DNA from: Sialis fuliginosa
Lineage: Eukaryota; Arthropoda; Insecta; Megaloptera; Sialidae
Direction of reading: 5' to 3'
NCBI GenBank assembly: GCA_961205875.1
Contig: OY540809.1
Coordinates: forward strand, 25,928,267 to 25,992,266
Length of the DNA: 64,000 nucleotides
Every line of letters begins with the position of its first letter. Position 1 is the first letter of the stretch. The position numbers and the translations under genes were made by a program. The notes under the pieces were generated by a model. The model had not been told where the DNA came from. It did not search any database and saw nothing but the letters and a program-made list of their open reading frames with translations. Positions 1 through 12,703 of this stretch are shown here, piece by piece.

Positions 1-10
1 CTGGCATAGA

Positions 11-53
11 CCACTGATTTTCAGTGACTTTTACATTCACTGAGGAATCAGTG
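11..53. repeat. Hairpin-forming inverted repeat
   Basis: CCACTGATT at the left pairs with AATCAGTGG at the right, and inside it TCAGTGA pairs with TCACTGA, giving about 17 paired bases with one unpaired base around a short loop. It lies at the window edge, so it may be the end of a larger element. Function unknown. Confidence 0.5.
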
Positions 54-2210
54 GAATCCTCACTGATTTAGTTTGATATACATACAACCATTAACTAAGT
101 AAAGCTTGTATGTTGGTCTGTGGACGCTATATACAGGTTGTTTAAAAAAACGTAACGAATTTTTATTTCGAAAAGTAAGCTATAACTTTTCAAACTAAAG
201 TTGTTTCGTTTAGAGGGGGAAATTTAATGATATATAAGTACTATTTTTTATTTGTGTTTTTTTATTGTTTTTACTGGTAACTTTGTATTTTCGTTTAGAT
301 TTTTAAATGAAAATCTATATTTCTGTTGTTAAGAACTGATTCTACATAAAATAATAAAATTTTGTTAAAATTTTTTTTAATTTAAGGTAATTTTTTTTAA
401 ATGGTAATAAAAACATTAACCAAAATTATTAAAATGGTTTTTGCATTTTATTTCTGTTGTGTTTTTTCTCTAAATTAATTTATTTTAAATGACAAAATAC
501 GCGAAAAATCACCTCAGATCAAAAATTGTTTCGAACAATTTTTTAATTTTTTTTTTACGTAGATTCAGATCCTAGCTTCTTATTTTTTAAATAAATAAAA
601 CAATTACCATTAAAAAAACATAAAAAACACCTACAAATAAAAAAAATATCTTGATTTTACTTGTTTCCAAATTCAGTAATTATTATTTGAATAGTTTTTC
701 TATACTGTTTGTATATAATGAAATTAAAGACCACAAAAAAGTTTTTCAGCTCTTACTTTTGAAAATAATTACCCTACCGGAACCGGATGTTTACACTTCC
801 CAATTTAGTAATATTTTTCATGCGTTGGTAGGAAATTGTTCTAAACAAAAGTTTTCATTTTTCCATAAAATTATTTTTATTTTTAATACGATTGGTAGTT
901 GAAAAATATTGTTTTAAATAATAAATATTCGTTTCCATACACTAATGCTTAAAAAAACTTTGTGGTGGCCACAGCAGTTTATTTAATTTAATATTCACAC
1001 ATACACAACTTAACATCTACATAAATCTACTCTACAATCTACATTCAAATAACTTAAATCTTATTTGTTAATTGTTTTGTACTTATGAAAAGTTAATATT
1101 GTTTGATCTTTTATGTTTATTTATGAAGCAACTCAATATTTCTAATCAACAATAGAGTCACTACACAAGCAAACGACGTAAATTTACATAATGTAAAATC
1201 ACCTATTGTTCTAAATAAAAAGACGATCTGATAATGTTCATTCAGTAAACAAATAAAACTAAACAAGAAGAAGACGAAGAAGAGACAGCATCGTTGAAGA
1301 ACAGATTACAACTTGTGTCCATCTAGGTTAAATATTGACATCGTAGAATACAGTGGCGGGACATTGTAACCATAGTTTTCTTAAGGGGGGCGGGGGTATG
1401 TTATTTCTATATAGATTTAAAAAAGGTTTTTTATATTTGTATAAAAATATTAATAACGGCACATAATATAATTTCGTACCTATTTAGCAGAAACAGTTCT
1501 GTTTTTCAAGATTTGAGGGTTTCCCGGTGATCTAGATAAAAATTTTGACTTTTGGAATAAATCGCATTGATTTGATCTTTTTATTACTATTTGCTGCACT
1601 TATTTCCTCTTTGCTTTGAAAATGTTAATATTTCTGTTATTTTTCATAGATATAAAACAGTATTTTTAATAGTATTCTTCTAAAAATATACTTACTAGGG
1701 GGGGGGGGGGGGGTGAACTTTGTGAAAACAAATTTACTACCTTTTTACTGGTTGAAATGAATTTTTTTCAGCCCCATTTTGCTGATATAATTCGAGTACC
1801 TACGCTCGAGTGCGGTTTTTGAGCTGGTTGTACTCGTAGCGCCTTCACTTTTTAACGGATTGACTTGAAATTTCAGCTGTAGCATAACAATAACATTTTC
1901 TAGTGAAAGGATTTTTTAGATTGATTTATTGTAACCGATTTTAAATCAATATTTCGAGAAAATCATACGGCCTTTAATTCGTTTCAGCATATATTTTAAG
2001 AATTTTTTATGTTTTTTGTTCCAAATAAAAAATAGAGGTATGGCCAGTGAGATAAAAAAAATTTGACTTCATTGTAGTAGCTGCAGAGACACCATTTTGT
2101 TTTGAAATAATAAATAAACTTTTTTTAATACTTTAATATATGTAAAAAAAATTTCAATACATTTTTATATCTGTCTTTAAAAAAATCGAGAAATTTGATT
2201 TTGTGCTCCC
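54..2210. other. AT-rich stretch without recognised gene
   Basis: I see only AT-rich sequence with long A and T runs and an uninterrupted run of 16 G at 1698-1713. The open frame at 651-902 has a low-complexity composition rich in F, N, K and I and no motif, so I do not call it a gene. Confidence 0.6.
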
Positions 2211-2486
2211 CAGGGCCGTAACTAGAAGCTCGGAGGCCCCGGGGCAAGAGGTGGCTGAGGGGCCTCTAGAATATGCAAAAGGAAAAATTGAAGACCTTTT
2301 TTTTATCGTAGTTAACAAACTGTAGTCTACTCCTTATTAGTACAAAAAAGGTCTCAAAATTAGTAATAATTGAAGATCTTTTATATTTTTTTTGCTCCTT
2401 ACTTACACAATTTTTCCTATTTACTTACTTCACCCAATTTTTACGCTGCGGGGGCCCCGGCTGCCCCGGTGGTAGTTACGGCCCTG
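2211..2486 (-). mobile_element. hAT-like MITE, same family as 16304-16522
   Basis: The ends are CAGGGCCGTAACTA and its reverse complement TAGTTACGGCCCTG, a 14-bp TIR in a 276-bp non-coding element. The subterminal regions are GC-rich (ggccccggggc on one side, ggggccccggctgcccc on the other) and match the element at 16304-16522 in the opposite orientation. That copy has a perfect 8-bp TSD, which places the family in hAT. Here the flanks (gtgctccc and ccctcccc) do not form a convincing duplication, so the insertion is old or the flank has changed. Confidence 0.7.
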
Positions 2487-2896
2487 CCCTCCCCGCTCTT
2501 AAAATAATATTTGTAAAATTAAAAGTACTTTTTTGATGTCCTTCTTCGAAAGGTCCGTGTGCTACGTCACTGGTGATATATTTGTGCTTCAAAATACTTC
2601 AATGCTATCTGGAGTTGTTTATTTGAACACTAAAGTGTAATTTATTCCAGGTGCCTTCTTATTTTCCGGTTTTTCTTCTTCTGTCGTCTTTTTAAAGCAT
2701 AAAATAACATGTGTATACACACACACACACATAATTTTTTTTCGGTTTGAGAATGATAGAAAGTTATGTTGACATATACAAAATACATATAAATGTAAAT
2801 TTTTATATTTATTTAACATTACACACATAATATATATCTGTAATGTGATTTTGAAATATAAAATACACTTAGTATTTCTTTAAATCAATTTTTATT
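2487..2896. other. No recognised feature; short CA tract
   Basis: AT-rich sequence with a short (AC)n microsatellite near 2715-2732. The reverse-strand frame at 2619-2828 reads through this microsatellite and shows no domain. Confidence 0.5.
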
Positions 2897-3510
2897 TTAC
2901 TTCCATGTTCGAAAGAAATGGAAGTATTGTAATACCACGAAAAATCGTGCCCGAGATAAGAGCATATTTTGATTGTACTACCTTCGACTGTGCGTGTTTT
3001 TGTGTGTCTGTGTCTGGATGTAGAATTTTCATTCGTTCACGATAACTACTGCAAAAATGCACCGATTTGAATTATTTTTGGGGAAAATGTTTATCTCAAT
3101 GAGTACTCCAGACCTATTAATATCTATTTGGTACCTATTATCGTCTAAAAAGTGAAAGTTGCGAGTATTATCTCATCAATATTGATAAAACTTGGTACAC
3201 TTGTAGTTTAATTGAACCTAAGGGACACTTAATTTTTATAAGTGCCTCTACAGTCATTGAAGGGGTGAAAACCACCTAAAAATGTTAATATATTATGCAA
3301 TTAAATTCAAATTATCAGGTTATTTATTATACAAATGTGTATATATTATACATTTTGTTATTATATTAGGATATTAGAAAACTAATATTTATAATACAAA
3401 GTTGAGTTTTATTTCTGACAAATCCCATTTAAATTTTTCATATCCATATTCAAATTATTTAAAAAGATACCTATTATAGAACAAGAAAGTCATGTATGAA
3501 CTTCACATGT
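2897..3510 (-). repeat. Dispersed family C repeat, copy 1
   Basis: Non-coding repeat matching 32921-33540 and the split copy at 28447-30722. Diagnostic blocks are 'gaagtattgtaatac', a 'cgattt' followed by 'ggtctggag'-type block (reverse complemented here), 'gaaggggtgaaaacc' and 'gagttttatttctgaca'. It carries no coding capacity and its class is unknown. The right end near 3490-3510 (gtcatgtatgaac) corresponds to the left part of the other copies. Confidence 0.65.
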
Positions 3511-4878
3511 TTAGTTCTTTCCTCTGTATATTTTCTTAGGCACATACGTTTTTTCATTTATTGATTTCCGCCTTTTCCCAGATTGCATTCTTATTCATCG
3601 GTGCACAATTCGACCTAATTACTTTCCGTATTTCCGGAGAAAAAACTTAATTGGAAATATCGCAATGAATATTTTACCTATCTTTATTCGACATTTCTTA
3701 TTAAATGTTTTATAAATAAGATAAACTTTTCTTTTTATATTTTAAAATAATTCATTCAGCTAGTTTGCCGAACAGACAAAACAAAAATGTATCTTTTTGT
3801 TTGTTAAAAAAATGATCTATGATTAATATATAATATAATTAATTAATATATTAATATATATAATATTTCTGTTATATTTGGGATGTTAGGTCAAAAACAC
3901 AAAAAAGCCAATAGAATATTATTATTCATTATATTATATCATAACAAAAATGCGCAATTTTGTTTTTCAAAATTCCTTTTCTTGTTCGGTGAACATAAAA
4001 CAACTTTCTACAAATGCAAAATAAACAAAACAAGTTATATATGTATATGAGCATTTCCAGTAGTTTTTTTAAAAAACAGGGCGCACGTATGTCACCTATT
4101 TTGCTCTCAATTTTTTTTCTCAAACTACATATCAAAAAAACATGTTTCCCAAAACCTTTTCCCCCCGCCCCCTTTTTTGGCTGAATTACGATTTTTTAAA
4201 CTTTTGAAATCGAACGAAATTAGACTTTTTTCGATAGTACCTTATTTTTCGAAATGTCCCTTATTATGCTCATTTTCTTCGTTTTTTGTTGATCTTTCAT
4301 TTGAAATCGGTTTCAGAAGCGAATATTCAATTTTGGCCGAATGCGGTACCAAAACTTTAAGTTTGATTTTTTGTATAAATAGTCGATTTTGAAATTGCCG
4401 CCAAATAATGTGGTTTCAACCAAAATACTTCTGGTATAGGCCATTTTATTCTATTTTTTATGTAGTTTCCAAATATTTATACATTTTTTAATTTGGTCAA
4501 AAACTTTTAAAGTTACACTTGTTTTTAGATCTCTTATTTTCCAAAAAACGCTATATTCACACCATTAAAACTTTTTTCTCTATACTCCAAATTGCACCAA
4601 ATTTTGGCAAAAGTTTCCTTTCTTTATTCTTAAAACAACCCTAAAAAAACATTTTTTCATATAGAGCTCCTAAATGAGATATAATTTTTATAAAACACCT
4701 AATTACTCGTGTATTAAAGAACAGAATTTACAGGAATTTTCAGTGTTTCTGAAATATCGGGGGTCCTGATAATCGAATAAAAAATATACCATTTAATTTG
4801 TTATAAAATTCCCTACAAATCTACATAAGTTTAATTTTTTTAGATTGTTTTTTTAAAAAACTACTGGAAATGCTCATA
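3511..4878. other. AT-rich stretch, no recognised gene
   Basis: Contains AT dinucleotide-rich sequence (3820-3865) and a pyrimidine-rich block near 4155-4175. The open frames at 3929-4135 and 4177-4392 lack recognisable motifs. Confidence 0.5.
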
Positions 4879-6034
4879 TACAGGATGAGTCATATCAGGT
4901 GGAACAAACTTGAACCGTGGATTGAGAAAAATATTTTAAGCAAAAAACATTATATAAAAATATGTCCGAAAATTTTCCATGAGGGGGCTACAGCCCTCCA
5001 AAAATTTTATTCAAAATTAGTTTTTATTTAATAACTAGAGAACCCATGATGCTAAAGTTATGAAATTTGATACGGGGTTTAGTATTAATAAGTATTATTG
5101 ATTTCCAGTATTAACCAACTATAATTTAGACCAGGGTTGTATGGGGCTAGTAGGGCCATCGATTTGAATCTAGTATTTTTTTATTCCTTAATTTTTTCCT
5201 GTGTTAGACATTTGAATAAGACTGTATGAGACAAAATACCTAACCTAACCTAACCTAACCTAACCTAACCTAAACCGTTTACGAGCAATATCGATGCAAA
5301 AGAATGCAGAATTTTACTTAATACGGATGCTTCAAATTAAACAAAATAAATCTATATTCCTGTTCTTTGATTAAAGGTAAGAAAAAAGTTCATGTACATA
5401 TATCACCTAATACGTGTTTCCTCCTAGACCTATAGCCAGTCCTATTAATGTTGCAAGTAATTTACTAACATAACTAGAAAGCGATACTTAAAATGGCTAT
5501 TTGTTGGTAAGGATGAATTTTTGGAGGTATATTTTTATTATTTTTTTGTCTTATTTTTTATCATAGAACCAGAATATAAAAATATTTTTTGTAATTTGAA
5601 GCATCCGTATTAAGTAAAATTCAGCATCCTTTCTTTAGCATCCATATTTCTCGTAAATGGTTTATCCTATGATAAATGAGCAAAGGATATTTTGTGTCAT
5701 ACAGTCTTATTCAAATGTCTAACACAGGAAAAAATTAAAGAACAAAAAAATACTAGATAAAAATCGATGGGCTTACTGGCCCCATACAGCCCTGGTCTAA
5801 ATTATAATTGGTTAATACTGGAAATCAATAATACTTATTAATACTAAGCTCCGTATCAAATTTCATAACTTTAGCATAATGGGTTCTCCAGATATTAAAT
5901 AAAAACTAATTTTGAATACAATTTTTGGAGGGCTGTAGCCCCCTCATGACAAATTTCCGGACACATGTTTATATAATGTTTTTTGCTTAAAATATTTTTC
6001 TCAATCCATTCCACCTGATATGACTCACCCTGTA
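4879..6034. mobile_element. Long-inverted-repeat (foldback) element, TA-flanked
   Basis: The ends read TACAGGATGAGTCATATCAG and, inverted, TACAGGGTGAGTCATATCAG, with TA beside both ends as expected for Tc1/mariner-type insertion. Homologous arms run about 450 bp inward from each end: 'ctacagccctcc' at 4989 pairs with 'ggagggctgtag' at 5926, and 'tacttaatacggatgcttc' near 5316 pairs with 'gaagcatccgtattaagta' near 5598. The central loop is roughly 5340-5595. Neither arm is coding. The left arm carries the telomere-like tract annotated separately. Confidence 0.8.
5239..5273 (-). repeat. Interstitial (CCTAA)7 telomere-like tract
   Basis: Seven perfect copies of CCTAA, the complement of the insect telomere unit TTAGG. 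The tract lies inside the left arm of the foldback element. The equivalent place in the right arm (about 5660-5690) has unrelated sequence of similar length. Confidence 0.9.
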
Positions 6035-7857
6035 TATAAACATTTTTAACAATATTAGTTTTTTTAAATAAGTACTTTCATTATAAAGCATATTTTGCTG
6101 AATCATATACATATATAGCCATAAAATTTTTAAATCAGGTAACATCTTAACCATAATATTAGTAATATATACATATTTACAAAATAACATCATAATACAA
6201 CTATACAGCCATATTTATACAATTATCTTGAACAGTTTACTATAATTAATTTAACAGTATAAAAAGAAAGAGGTTACAGGAAACATAAAATGTTACATAG
6301 ATATAGTATGCAAAAATAAAAGAGAATAAAACAACTAATATTATTAGAATAAAATCTAATGATTTAAAGAACTGTCAAACATGAAACGTTAGAATAAAAA
6401 GTACATACAAATAAATATAAGTTAACAATTTTTTTATGTAAAACTGAAATATATATTAATATAAGTTTGTCGGATAGACAGATCAAAATTATATTTTAAA
6501 ATAAATACTTAAATTAAAATTCCGAAAATAGTCTGTGTTACAGTCAATTTAGTGAGAGCAGATAGCGTGACCGCTTATGACCCCTGAAAACTTTAAACAC
6601 ATTTTTCTTGAAACGACTATTTTCGACCTGGTTTCAGCGATTCCTCAACGACTAAGAAACCGATTAAATTTTTTTTAATAAATTTTCATAATAACAGTGG
6701 CTAAGTCTGTGCGTAGCCGATTTTTAAAATTTTGATATTTACTATTTTTGAAGTTCGCTTAAATTAAAAAAGGTGTTAAAAATGAAAAAAATATTTCAAA
6801 CCTTCGCATTTTATGAAAAAATTAAATTTAAAAAAATAACCCATCCCGAAATTTCGATGGAACTATGGACAAAAATATTTTTTTAGTCATCACATCGAGG
6901 CTCATAACTATGTAATTTTTTAATATTTTTCAATAAAAATTGATACTGAATAAATTGAATATATATTTAATAAAATGTCCTTTACCCGATCATAAAATAA
7001 TTCATTATACCTTTGAAAAAAATTCCCAAACATTGACAATTTTTTAACCCGATACAGTGGCTTCTCCCCTTAAGATAGAACTGGTAATAATTCAATTTTT
7101 GCTACCCAGCGTTCAAAAATAGTAATTTGCATTAAAAGTTATTATATTTTAATAGGCAAATATTTGTTTAATCGTGTAAAATACATCTCATTTCATGAAA
7201 GGTCACGTTTGTAACTAAAAGTACAGGTATTTCTGGGGTATCAGTATGTACTTAGGTGGCCTACATTAGTGAGTGTGTGAGTATAATTGTATGTAGGCGA
7301 ACAAATTTCATCTAATTCTATACAGATATAAATTAAACCATTTTGAAAGCGCTTCGTGGAACATTATATGTATGTTCTTAATGTCCCTTCAATTTTAAAC
7401 CTAATTTGAAATTCAATTTAGTTGTTTGATTAATTTAACACACCATTTAGAATCCAAATGCCTATACTCAATAAAAAATAATAATTTAATGTGAAATGTG
7501 TTATCATCCTCAAAAAAATAATCGTTTTTGAGTTTTTAATACAGTTTCATTGAAAATAATTAAACGCTACAGAAAATGGCTATTCAAAAATTGGTTTTAT
7601 TTATAATTTAACAAAAACACTTATGCCCGGTATTATCAACCAATTTAAAGCTCCCTTAGCACTTTATTCTCCCCCCCCCCCCTACCTAAATTTCGTAAAT
7701 TACAAACGTGATTTAAATCAATATTTTGGCTCTCAATGAAAAATGTACATAATATGCGTTGTAAAAACATTTAATTAAATGTATTATTCTTGGTTCTGTT
7801 AATAATATGACAGGTAGTTAAAGGAGCATTTAGTTAAACTTGATAATACTGGGCATT
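6035..7857. other. AT-rich stretch, no recognised gene
   Basis: No convincing coding sequence. There is a run of 12 C at 7671-7682. Nothing else stands out. Confidence 0.5.
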
Positions 7858-8396
7858 AGGGTGGAGTGAAAATTTTTTTTTTTGAATATTCGAAACGCTA
7901 TATGCGCAAAATGTGCATTTGTATATCCTTAAAACACCTTAGGAAGGAATTTGTAATTGGATATCATCCTGAGGTTCCTAAATGATTTTCTTTATTAGAA
8001 AAAAACATAAATTTTTGGGCATTATATCTCGGTAACGGGGTAAGATATTTGAATGCGCAATAGTTTAAATTAAAGAGACATTCAGTACCTTTAAAATTAT
8101 ATATAACAGTCAAACATTTATTATAGTTAATCGTTTGAAAAATGCTCTCAAATTAAGATTATTTTTATAAAAAAACCAAAAAATAAACATCATTTAAAAA
8201 AAAATGAATAACTATAGAAAAAAATTACATTTACATATTATTTTAAAGACACTGGATTGCTCTTTAATCATTTAGGAACCTCAGGATGATATCCAATTAC
8301 AAATTCCTTTATAAGGTGTTTTAAGGATATACAAATGCACATTTTGCGCATATAGCGTTTCGAAGATTCCAAAAAAAAAAATTTTCACTCCACCTT
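7858..8396. mobile_element. MITE with about 133-bp TIRs and 10-bp TSD (Mutator-like candidate)
   Basis: The TIRs begin AGGGTGGAGTG and AAGGTGGAGTG and stay alignable for about 133 bp, through 'cgctatatgcgcaaaatgtg' and 'ggatatcatcctgagg'. The element is flanked by a perfect duplication ACTGGGCATT at 7848-7857 and 8397-8406. Long TIRs with a 9-11-bp TSD are typical of Mutator-like elements. The interior (about 270 bp) is non-coding. The class call is inference from TSD length. Confidence 0.8.
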
Positions 8397-8496
8397 ACTG
8401 GGCATTTCTGCAAAATACTCTTTGTAATTTAATCGAAGTTTTGTCAGAATTTATTGAAAGATGTATCTTAACAAGTTTTTAAAATAAAAACAATTA

Positions 8497-8940
8497 AAAA
8501 CATCTGCCAAGTAAATGCATAGTGCTTCCTCGTGCCAAATTCACGAAAGGTAGTTAATTATTGAACAGTTTAAATAAAACCCGATAAAGTGCTCATATAA
8601 ATTCCCTAGCATTGGTTAACCATTTAATTTTCATACAATTTTACTAACAAATATTAGTTCAAAATTTTTCTTAAGACGCATCTGATTGTTTTTTCGTATA
8701 TTTTTAATCTAAATCTTTTATGCAAACGTCAAAATGACATTTAATAATATATCAAAGTAAATATCAATTTGAAAAAACACAACACGATTTTTTAAAACAA
8801 ATTGTAGTCCTATATTTTAGGAAATTGAATGCTCTAAAAAAAATCCTTTAAAATTTTTACGTAACATGTATCGTTCTTGAGATATCTTGAAAAAATAAAT
8901 ATTTTGAGATGTAACATGTCAATAAGTGTTTTTTGCTCAT
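8497..8940 (+). repeat. Dispersed family B repeat, copy 1 (partial)
   Basis: Starts near 'catctgccaagtaaatgca' and shares blocks with 10005-10755, 24092-24810, 49432-49915 (inverted) and 55137-55770. This copy stops after the 'gatatcttgaaaaaataaat' block and lacks the 'gacagacagac' and 'cttctcgtatcttc' end. Non-coding, class unknown. Confidence 0.6.
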
Positions 8941-10004
8941 AACTTTTTTATTATAAATGAAAAGCCAAGAAGTTACCAATAACAGTTACAAAGAATCGGT
9001 ATACCTACAAAAATGCTTTTTACAAAAATTTTGTCAGACTCACAGTTACGGAGACAAAAAAAAAACTAATTGCATCCTTATTTTAAAAATTGTGCCAAAA
9101 AGGCATCGTTCACAGTCCCAAAAACGCAGTGTTAGACTCACGACCGACCCCCCTACGAAACCCTTTAAAAAAATCGCTGCCCACCCAAAATGCACGGTTG
9201 CATTTTTACGACGCTTTGACTGTACTATATGCAAAATACAATAAAAATACATGGAAACATTATTTTTCAAAATATACGTAACATCCAAACCGTAGAATAA
9301 CCTGGGGCACATCTACACGAGTTTCAAACCGACTCTTGAATAAAAAAACGTAACATAATATTATTTAAAAATAAGATTTAAAAGAAATTAACTTTTCTCT
9401 TATGAAAACAACCATAATAATAATAAACAAACACACAAAAGTGTTTAACTGTAGATGAGTCTATAAAAAAAGTTTCATCACAACTCAGATTTGTAAAGCA
9501 TTATGCATGTAAAAGTAATAAAAAATAAATTTAAACAAAATTATAACATCACAAACATAATTATGGTAATTAAAAATTGAAATATGTATATTAACATTTC
9601 TGGTACACCCTACCTACTAGAAAAAAACGTCGAGAAACACGGTATAAAACAACCCTTAAAAAAATAATTAATATGCGCATATCCTACATCACATTATTTT
9701 CATCACTAACAAGATGTCTCCTTTAATTTAGACGCTGGTTTTATATTATATTTGATGTAATTACGAAAAAAAAGAAACTAAAATGTAATACAACAAACAT
9801 AAAATCAGATGTAATAAATAATTCATGTATACAAAAGTAGAAAAAACAAGATCTGTCATATCGTAAAGGTCATATCTTTTTGACGTAGATTGGGAAAACA
9901 AGAATGCCTCGAGAGTACTGAGATTATTATCTTACTGTCACGTATTACATAAGTACTTATTGTTAGTAACACAAATAATTCAATTTTTGATTCCTTATAA
10001 AAAA
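8941..10004. other. Stretch with a small GC-richer block, no gene called
   Basis: Around 9090-9240 the sequence is richer in G and C than its surroundings and is open on both strands at once (8957-9244 forward, 9046-9312 reverse). Overlapping frames with no recognisable motif suggest low stop-codon density rather than a gene. The rest is AT-rich. Confidence 0.4.
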
Positions 10005-10755
10005 AACATATGGCAAGTAAATTTACAGTGCTTCCTCATTTACATATACAAACGGTAGTTTATTATTGAACAATTTTAATAAAAATCGATAAAGTATTCA
10101 GATGAACTGGCTGCCATTGGTTAACCATTTAATTTTTGTACCATTTTATTTCAAAATATTAATTCCATTTTATTTAATATATGCGCATGATTATTTTTCC
10201 GTATATTTTTAATTTTTTGACAATTTCAATATAAATCTAAGTTTTTCTATTGTACAAATTAATATCTCAAAGTAAAAGAGCAATTGAACAAAACAAATGA
10301 CGATTTTTTAAAACTAAATTGAGATAAATCTTTGTACGGGAATATTTTACTACAAAAGTTGTGGTGACCTATTTTACAGAAAATTGAATACTGTACAAAA
10401 AGATTCTGTACAATTTTCACGTAAAATTTGTCGTTCTTGAGATATCTTAAAAAATAACTGTTTTAGGATGTCACGATTTTAATGGTTTTTAAATGGAGTC
10501 GTCCACAAGCCAGACCCAACCAACTAACCAAGTTTCATTAATATCGATTCAGTGGTTCATGTGTTATGCGTGTGACAAGAATTCAGGGGATAGACAGACA
10601 CCGAACGAAAAGTGTTTATCTTGACCTGAAACGGAAAAATCAAGTGACAATTTTAAAAACGGAGAAAAATTTTTTTTTTCATATTTAATTCATAATTTCA
10701 GATGATCGCAAAGCTTCTCGTATCTTCAATACGGCGACAAAGCAAAATTATGAGT
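10005..10755 (+). repeat. Dispersed family B repeat, copy 2
   Basis: Longest type of family B copy. It runs from 'ggcaagtaaatttacagtg' to the end block 'cttctcgtatcttcaatac'. It includes the shared blocks 'caagccagacccaacc', 'cagtggttcatg' and 'gttatgcgtgtgacaag'. No coding potential and no terminal inverted repeats. Confidence 0.6.
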
Positions 10756-11611
10756 ACCAGGCACTGTGTTGTGTAAACATCCGTGATAAATGTAATATGT
10801 ATTTAAATCCGAATGTCGATTTTATCTATTTTTTGTCGTTACTGAAATAATGCAGCTGGGAAATGGCTTTGCTTGCATTTATATAAAAAAAAAACTGCAG
10901 CAAGTTAAATATTAAAGTTAGATAGATGCTCTCGCAGACTTTTCTATAGAACTAATTGGGTTTTATAAAAAAAATAGTCACTATCAATTTATGACTTTTC
11001 ACTGATTCAGATTACGATAGAGAAAATAAAATTTATTGAAATTTTCGTTGAAGTAAGTAGTTATAGTTAAACATTTTTCTACGTTCATATCAATCTAAAC
11101 TTTGTGAGTTTATTTGTAGGTAAAGTAATATTCAACAATATTTTTTTGTGCATACTGCATGTATGTATATTTTGTATATTACATTTTATTACAGTAAGTT
11201 AAAAAAATATCTAGAAAGTACATACATATTTAAAAATTAAGGTTTTTACCATGTCTGTTTATTTTACATAAATTTGACTATGAAAATTCTATCGCCACGT
11301 AAAAAACAGCCAGAAAATTATATTTTCCACGAATTTTAAAATCAATCGCCAAAAATTACAAACACGTTTACAAAAATAAAATTTGATAAACGCTTTTAAT
11401 TGTTTGTTGAATACCCATTGAACTGAAACTCTGCACGTGTCATTTTAGGGATGTTTGATGAACATTGAAGTGTAGAGAGGTGGTCTCCCCCCCTCTCCTT
11501 TAATATTCATCATGGTTATATCTATTATTCACTGTTAAATTACGCGTATGGTATATTTGTATAATTGCTATATATCGAGTGAAATAAAGAAAAATCTACT
11601 GTTTAGCGACA
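10756..11611. other. AT-rich stretch, no recognised gene
   Basis: I see no open frame, element terminus or repeat that I can support here. Confidence 0.45.
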
Positions 11612-12082
11612 TAAGGTAAAGGCACCAGTTATGGCCGCTATAAGAGCAAGTTTTCGGTTTTTTTTATTATCACTAATAAAACAAGTAACTCTTTATTTAA
11701 TCAATTTAATTACCAAAGTCCGTAAATATAGTTTGTTTTTTAAATTATAGCCTTTCATTTTGCTAATAATTACAAAATGATAAGTACTACGACGTAAAAT
11801 ATATAAATGAAAGAATCGTCAAATTTGAAACAATGTAAAGCAGTTGCTATGATAATATAATAATTAATAAATAAATTATACTAATAATTAGTTTAAATGT
11901 CCACCATTTTGACATCTATTGACCGATTATCATCAAATCACGCTATAAGACACTTAAATGTATATATAGATTAATATTCAGAAATGGTAGTAATCAAATA
12001 TGAACACATATTTCTAATTTAGTTCATTTAATTAAAAATTTGCCATTACTGGGGTCCTTGCTAAGACTGGTGCCAGTACCTT
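11612..12082 (+). mobile_element. Family A MITE-like element, copy 1
   Basis: The ends are inverted copies of a 'taaggtactggcaccag' motif (aaggtaaaggcaccag at left, ctggtgccagtaccttac at right). The interior blocks 'ctctttatttaatcaattta' and 'aaatggtggacatttaaac' (inverted here) recur in the copies at 14815, 27175, 48481 and 63870. About 470 bp, non-coding. No clean TSD, so the superfamily is open. Confidence 0.65.
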
Positions 12083-12125
12083 ACATAGTTATGATAAAAT
12101 GTTTATTATATACAACACTATGTAT

Positions 12126-12442
12126 GTAGTTATTACCCGCGACTTTGTTTGCGTGGAAGTTAGATTAGGAAGAAGCTGTCAGATATGCAGCCCATGAAAA
12201 ATAAAAAGAAGAAGGTTAGGTAATATAGATTGTTGTTATGATAGTCGATAAAACAGATCGCGCGTACAAATGTCACACACCCGTTTTTTTTATCTAATAA
12301 ATTTTCATGATACAACATAGCTTATGTCTTTCCTCGGGATGCAAGCTATCTCTCTGCCAAATTTCATCAAGATCGGTTTAACCGTGAAACGGTAACAGAC
12401 AGAGAGACGGACACACTTTCGCATTTATAATATTAGTATGGA
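12126..12442 (-). mobile_element. Non-autonomous Helitron, family Hel-2, copy 1
   Basis: On the minus strand the 5' end reads TCCATACTAATATTATAAA at 12442. The 3' end carries the hairpin sequence cgcaaacaaagtcgcgg followed by gtaataactac, in which the expected CTAG has become CTAC. Insertion lies next to T, as Helitrons require. The internal 'caaatttcatcaagatcgg' and '(ga)cagacagagag' blocks match 38130-38475 and 63300-63573. Too short for Rep/helicase. Confidence 0.75.
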
Positions 12443-12703
12443 TACATAGTATATTACATACTATAACACTGGTTATGAAAATGTTGCTCTCATGTAGAAA
12501 ATAAAAATTCGGCGCCTATGGTAGTGCAGTAATTATATTTCGCAATATTGCAATAAAAATATCTTAAGAATTAGTGGTTAACCACTTTTTATAACTGACT
12601 GTACACTTAATATTCACCCATGTAGCTTTAGGGTATATTTACTTAAAACAGCTTTGTAAATTCGTTGATGCGTGCACCATATGCAAATGTATTTATATAT
12701 TAA

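Noticed and set aside
8957..9312. Overlapping frames on both strands in a GC-richer block
   Set aside because: Open on both strands with no motif; most simply explained by locally higher GC content.
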